From: Microvelia longipes
Lineage: Eukaryota; Arthropoda; Insecta; Hemiptera; Veliidae
Direction: 5' to 3'
DNA length: 64,000 nt
Assembly (NCBI GenBank): GCA_018340805.1
Contig: JACMZG010001863.1
Coordinates: 53,181,073 to 53,245,072 of the forward strand
This document shows, piece by piece, positions 59,552 through 64,000 of this stretch; position 1 is the first letter of the stretch, and each line of letters starts with the position of its first letter. The notes under the pieces are model-generated. The model saw only the letters and a list, made by a program, of their open reading frames with translations, had not been told where the DNA came from and did no database searches. Both the position numbers and the translations under genes were made by a program.

Positions 59552-59699
59552 CCGAAAGTAAGCAGTCCTCGTTCCACCTTGAAGCATTCAGACCTGGCCC
59601 AGGTAGGAATAGTTTGTCCTGTAGGATCAGCGTCCTTATTGGTCAGATGTTCTTCCAGACGATATTTATTCTTCTTATGCTTATTCTTAGACCTCCGAC
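59552..59699 (-). CDS. kis: kis exon 1 of window: pre-SANT linker and start of SANT
   Basis: The exon is 148 bp, starting with the last two bases of a codon and ending two bases into one. It encodes a basic Lys/Arg/Asn linker of about 25 residues, a Thr/Pro spacer, then ARSECFKVERGLLTFG. That block matches the ARSECFRVEKNLLVYG segment of CHD7 just after the helicase C-terminal region and opens the SANT-like fold. The acceptor is CAG at 59700-59701 on the minus strand and the donor is GTAAG at 59551. The final GG joins the A of the next exon to make the glycine of GWGRW. No upstream exon was recognised between 59700 and 64000. Confidence 0.93.
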
Positions 59700-62600
59700 C
59701 TGTTTCGATACAATGCAAATAAACAATAATTAGGCTCATTTAAAACACAAACGAAAAATGAAAACAATTAGACAGTTGAATTAGACAGTTGAATTAGACA
59801 CTAGATATCACATTGGGGTCGATTAACTTGTACTACATATAAGATTTACTTGTTTCTTGATGTAAGCAATAGCACAAGGAACCAAAATTGTTTTGGTTTT
59901 TGCTAATTGAAAACAAGAAGAATAAGTAAGGGGGGGAGCTTTGTTGCTCTTTGCTGACACAGCTCATGAATTTGAAGCATTAAATTATGACAAATCATCA
60001 AAACTTAAAGTATAACAATTAATGAATTTTGAGGTTTAGGGGAATTTTTAGTGAAACAAAGAGGTTAAAGAGGAGTTAAAATTGTAAGAGGGTTGTACTA
60101 AAATTAAGTTGCCATATGTGTCTGATATTTAGTATCTAAATCAACTTATACTAAAACTTAGCTATTAAAAGCCAGAAAAACTTCAAATGAAACAAACTTA
60201 AACTCTAAGTCTATAAACACTCGATACTAGCACGAAAATCAAACCAAACAACATGCTATTAAAACAAATTCAAAAGTGGCTTAAAAAACTTTACTTGAGT
60301 TAAGACTACTACTTGTGTCATTAACATACATAAGCTAACACTTATAATAAAGAATAGAGGGAGTTGATTGATGACAGCGAAGCCAGTGTTCCGTTGATCT
60401 TAACTATATATTATCTTAGAAGATTTTTTTTGTATTTCTTTTTAATTTTAATATTTTAACTTACTGTATTTTTATTATTTTTCTATTTATTAATTGTTAC
60501 TGTTTCCTCCCGATATTTATTCTTCAGTGATCCCCCACACACAGTTATTACTTGTGCGATTGTCCTTACAACCTATTACAACAGTATTTGATTTTAATTG
60601 TAAACTTTGTAATATTATAATATGTATATTTATTGATTGTATATTTTTTATTTTATTTATTTGTGGCAATAAAGGAATTTTTGAGTGTGAGTTTGAACTA
60701 AGGCTGTTACCTAACAACCTAAAAATTGTAGTAATCAACCAGCATATTTAAAGGTTGTACTTGACTGAGGGGCAAAACTCCTCTACCACCGTTTAAATAC
60801 ACACAGTGTTGCCTCCACTCTCACTCCAAGCATTTAAACATTTGAAATTTTCACCTAACTTCACTTTCACCGGTATCTGTAATCTTTTATCTTGATTAAA
60901 ATTTTAGTCATTAATTTTTTTTATTCTTTAAAACTTTTGACACTTTATATGTCGTTTTAAAGCTTTTCGTTAATTTTATTTGCTGCAGTTTTATTTTTTT
61001 TTTTATTCTTTGTGCTTAATAAATTAATTTAATGATGGTTTGCCATGTAGGCACTGATGATGACTGTTAACAGTTGAAAGCCGGCTCTGTAATTCAAACA
61101 TAATAATGTGTGGAGAGACAAAAAGTGTTTTGTTTTTATTCATTATTTAGTTTCATTTACAGAAATGTATGATGCATTGAGTGAAAAAAAATTGTTGTCA
61201 GGGTGGTGCACCTAGTCAAGACCACCAGTATACAGGCTTGACTGTAATCAAAAAGCATCATATTTATTGCCTTATATCCCTTCTACACTATTATTATTTC
61301 AAGTAATTTAGTCTTAATAAAACTCCAGTAATGCTGTATTAGTAATAGAAAATTACTTAATGAATTTATCGCTAATAATCCCCAGATATCCAAAATTTCA
61401 TTATAACTAAAGATAAAAAAAATTATATCAACACAAAACAAAAAGTATAAACTCAAAAAATAAAATTATTTGGTGAACACGCCTTACAGCAAAACTTTGG
61501 TTAAGAATGTAACATCATATGACATTACACAACACTTGTATGACAAACACAATTTCAAGCAGCTTTCTGACTTTTAACAATTTTACCATAGGAAGGAATA
61601 AGACAATAGTAAAATAATTTTCAATATTCACTATCACTAATTATCAAATTATTTCTTTCTTTCAAAGAGAATCAATTAAAAAAATAAGAATAAAAGCAGA
61701 CTAATCACATTTGACACTTTTTAAGGAAAATAAATTTCTTTAAAAGAAGAAATAAATAAGGAAAAAAAGCTTTTCAATATGGACTTAAGTTTCTTAACAC
61801 TTTTAACAGCAAACTAGAACAGAGCTACTAACACCCTTTTTTGTAGAATTCATAATTACTATAAGGATAAAGAACTACTTCAATTCTACAATACCTTTAA
61901 TAAACAGGAACAATTTATGTCAATCTATTCGGATCAAAATAAAGTTAAGATGTCAAATCTTTAGTTTTGTTTTAATACCTATCCTTTTGTATGTAATCTT
62001 TTCATCTTTGTTTTGACGTTCGATTCTATTAATTTTTTTTAACTTATTTTATTTTATTTATTGTTCATTTAGTTTCAATAGTTTTTATAGTAATTAATAT
62101 TTGTCAAGTTTGATTCATGCATTTATTGTCCTAGTTTTACGATTCTGTACTTTTAAAAGTTGTATGTAATATTTTTTGTACTTTTTTTTGGCATTGGCCT
62201 TTATTAGCCATACAGCCATTTTATGACACTAATAAAAATAATATTTGATTTCCGACTGTCACTTCAGATAAATGCTAATAATAATAAAAATTATCAGCGT
62301 TTTTATGACAGACATAAATATAAAACTTTTGGCTCATTTTTTTAATGGCTCATATATACACTCGAGAAAATATCAGATAAAGAGAAAGATTAATAAATAA
62401 ACATTGTTATTTAATTAAAAATAATAATTACTCCGCGCGATTAGTCTTTCTCGAAGATGATCCAGATGGATTGAAATATATTATTGCTGTTTATCAAACA
62501 GATTATAGAGTTAAAATCGCTCGTTTCTTAATAATAATTACTTTAAACCTTTAAGTGGTTGAACACAAGAAATAATTTATATTAAATAATATTCATTTCA

Positions 62601-64000
62601 ATGTTTAGGATTTATTCAAAATTGAAAGCCATCTCTATTTTTTACTGACTTTAGTTAAAAAATAATAAACTATGTTTAATTAATTTCAAATCATTTAAAA
62701 ATAATTTTAATATAATCTCATTTCTTCCAATAATAGCGAAAAACTAACTATCCAAACTTGACGCCCCATTCCAAGTATTTGAACCAAAGAAGTGAGGGAA
62801 ATAAACAAATTATTCATATAGCATAATTATCATGCTATGCATTATCATTATGCTTCTTGAAATTAAGTTAGGATTTTTTATTATTTAATAAAAATTCACT
62901 AGAACTATCTAACACAATAAAATTGTATAGAAAACCCCCTTTCATAAAGGATTGATCTAAGTGAGAAAAAAAGAAATAATTTATTTTAAATTTTAAAAAA
63001 ATTGATTAATCTATCCTCTTCAAATGTCAACAAACTAACTAAAGTAATTGAACATAATAAATTTGGACAAAAATTAGAAATAGCTACCGGCAGTACAATT
63101 ATTATTATTAATAGAAATAAAGCATCAAGTTTGGAAATTTTAATAACTTAAAATTACTTTTAATAATAAATTCTCTTAGAACGTCAATCATAGTGATTTT
63201 CTGATAGGAACTCGTCTTAGTGCAGTATTCAAAATAATTACTTGAGCTTGAGTTAGACTTATTCCATAATATAAATCAAGAAATAAATGTCACTAAATTT
63301 TAAGTAATGTTTTTGAACACTAACTTAAAAAAAAGTCTTTAAATCACAGAATCAGTTCTAAAAGTAATTATCATCAAAACTTAACAAATCTAAAAAGAAA
63401 GAAAACGCAGAACCAAGAATTAGAAAAGGAAAGATTTTAAAAGGAAATTTTTTAGAGGTTATTATAGAAACACTTGCGTCAAATATTATAACATCATTAA
63501 AGTTAATTATTTAAACATTAAGAAAGTTAATTTGTAGAATCAACCATTAACTTTGGCAGGGAGTTGTTGTACCAAGACAAAATTAAACAAGGAATTATTA
63601 AAAAATTTTTACATTTCTTAGATTTTTTATCAGTTTTAAAGGCACTAAAGATGATTTTACTGATGTAAAAGCTAACATTACAATTCTTGAAGGTATCATC
63701 ATTTGAGCATTAAAAAAGCGTCATAGACATTCTACTATTCTAGTGATATCATTGATCATACAATAATACAATTTTCTTTTTTTATAAAAATTAATAGATA
63801 AAAGAAATAAACTTATGACATATGACCATACAATAAGCTGTACAGGCTAGATCAATATATTTTTACTTCTATATTAGAATCATTTTAAGCATTTGGACAC
63901 ATTATTATTAAGGAAACATTTTCATTACAATGTTTTTAAACCTTAGTTTTAAAGTTGAAAATTAAAGATTTGTAAGTATCTTACGTTGGCTAAACTGTTT
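59700..64000. other. upstream kis intron, no exon recognised
   Basis: AT-rich sequence. I searched both strands for helicase C-terminal motifs and found none. It contains family B MITE fragments (60340-60410, 61195-61310), a LINE 3' end and copies of the 1525-1715 foldback block (61838-61945, 62450-62530). Confidence 0.5.
60546..60686 (+). mobile_element. 5'-truncated LINE 3' end, second copy
   Basis: TTTGATTTTAATTGTAAACT through TTTGTGGCAATAAAGGAATT matches 5995-6119. Only the 3' UTR remains. Confidence 0.6.

Larger units (their letters stand above)
10095..59699 (-). other. kis: kismet/CHD7-family gene, 3' half (19 coding exons)
   Basis: This is the overall span of one partial gene. Nineteen exons were joined by eye using GT donors, AG acceptors and codon phase. 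Their total is about 6,046 bp, or about 2,015 codons, close to the length of the CHD7 region from the SANT/SLIDE part to the C terminus. Conserved blocks appear in the order known for CHD6-9/kismet proteins: [27 protein letters not shown]-like, [14 protein letters not shown], acidic tract, BRK. Family members are ATP-dependent nucleosome remodellers acting in the nucleus on enhancers and promoters. The chromodomains and SNF2 helicase should lie upstream, beyond position 64000. The first exon is numbered 1 here only for convenience; it is not the true first exon. Confidence 0.95.

Noticed and set aside
61020..61130. Possible exon or small gene near GATGATGACTGTTAACAG
   Set aside because: No open frame or splice sites consistent with kis; looks like another foldback arm.

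Overview
The window is animal nuclear DNA, most likely from an arthropod (probably an insect with an AT-rich, repeat-laden genome). It is dominated by one intron-rich gene on the minus strand, bracketed and interrupted by transposon relics and minisatellites. No bacterial, viral or organellar gene, CRISPR array or intact tRNA/rRNA gene was found.

The gene is the 3' half of a kismet/CHD7-family chromatin remodeller (kis; subfamily CHD6-9). I could trace 19 coding exons from 59699 down to the TAG stop at 10095-10097, about 6.05 kb of coding sequence and about 2,015 residues. All exon junctions have GT-AG borders and matching codon phases; only the exon 5/exon 6 junction is ambiguous. The chromodomains and helicase lie upstream, beyond 64000. 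In protein order the window encodes: the linker and SANT/SLIDE-like DNA-binding region (exons 1-5); the first WWD...KHG block (exon 6); a linker plus a coiled basic segment (exons 7-9); a second SANT-like fold; the second WW...KHG block (exons 10-11); a long Glu/Asn-rich acidic tract with SUMO-type motifs (exon 11); Ala/Ser/Gln-rich linkers (exons 12-15); the BRK domain (exons 16-17); and a Ser/Pro/Leu-rich tail ending in a basic, AT-hook-like stretch and an alanine run (exon 18).

The most unusual feature is at 27693-29354. A 69-bp minisatellite of about 25 units spans the exon 9/intron 9 boundary. Every unit carries a copy of the exon end and its 5' splice site. Because 69 is a multiple of three and the unit is open, each successive donor could add 23 in-frame residues to a loop of the second SANT-like domain.

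Layout by region: 1-9665, downstream flank with MITEs, foldback elements and short tandem repeats, no gene seen. 9666-10094, probable 3' UTR. 10095-59699, kis exons with introns holding two tRNA-derived SINE families, a 1,057-bp Harbinger-like element whose empty site is also in the window, a 512-bp element with 8-bp target duplications, a Tc1/mariner-like MITE, a hAT-like MITE family, many foldbacks and at least ten minisatellites. 59700-64000, upstream intron, no coding exon recognised, with a LINE 3' end and MITE fragments. Family assignments rest on recognising conserved protein blocks and terminal structures by eye; no database search was possible.
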